Source: Candidatus Levyibacteriota bacterium (GTDB lineage Bacteria; Patescibacteriota; Microgenomatia; Levybacterales; UBA12049). Taken from it: a stretch of DNA of 34,380 nucleotides. This document shows, piece after piece, positions 34,279 to 34,380 of this stretch; position 1 is the stretch's first letter, and every line of letters begins with the position of its first letter. A program made the position numbers and the translations under genes. The notes below the pieces were generated by a model, which saw only the letters and a program-made list of their open reading frames with translations, was not told where the DNA came from and searched no databases. The DNA lies in assembly GCA_016188975.1 (NCBI GenBank), contig JACPGQ010000038.1, positions 1 through 34,380 of the forward strand, given 5' to 3'.

Positions 34279-34380
34279 ATGTTGGTTGATGACGTCGTTA
34301 TTACAATAAAAGCCGGTAACGGTGGGAATGGAGCAGTCTCTTTTCGGCGCAATGCCCAAACTGCTCGCGGTGGTCCTGAT
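34279..34380 (+). CDS. obg: Obg GTPase, N-terminal fragment cut by window end
   Basis: [34 protein letters not shown]. Confidence 0.88.
   Translation, partial: MLVDDVVITIKAGNGGNGAVSFRRNAQTARGGPD

Noticed and set aside
1-34380. tRNA, rRNA, tmRNA or IS/transposase genes
   Set aside because: No cloverleaf-like GGTTCRAAYCC arm with partner stems, no rRNA signatures and no transposase motifs found by reading

Overview
The window looks like a chromosomal segment from a Patescibacteria/CPR-type bacterium (inference from the missing L30, the small proteins and the hairpin-rich gaps). Its core, about 10.0-29.1 kb, is one long ribosomal-protein superoperon: tuf, rpsJ, rplC-D-W-B, rpsS, rplV, rplP, rpmC, rpsQ, rplN-X-E, rpsN, rpsH, rplF, rplR, rpsE, rplO, secY, adk, a P-loop kinase, NUDIX, map, infA, rpmJ, rpsM-K-D, rpoA, rplQ, rplM, rpsI. 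rpsC (S3) is missing from its usual place between rplV and rplP, and rpmD (L30) is absent. Upstream (0.2-7.5 kb) is an extracytoplasmic thiol-redox/metal-handling island: BNR-repeat protein, DsbA, UreH/DsbD-like plus cupredoxin, HMA, DUF3105, thioredoxin and DipZ-like. Two promoters there overlap near-identical BlaI/CopY-like dyads. Downstream are a serine hydrolase, nadD, nadE, a holin-like protein, PspC, an L,D-transpeptidase, a PPC/DUF296 protein and the start of obg. The most unusual signals are non-coding. Gaps inside the ribosomal superoperon are packed with several families of long dyads built from iterated short words (10-bp TTATCCGAAT type; 7-bp TCAAATR/TTGGAYA type; a 115-125 bp element with a CTTGAATTCAAG core; GTCATTGCGAG-ended elements), some nested in one another and some carrying the downstream ribosome-binding site. 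There is also an attenuator-like region between rpsJ and rplC, a terminator-like hairpin at the predicted tuf +1, and a recurring leaderless-promoter architecture. Everything here was read by eye from sequence; no searches or folding were run.
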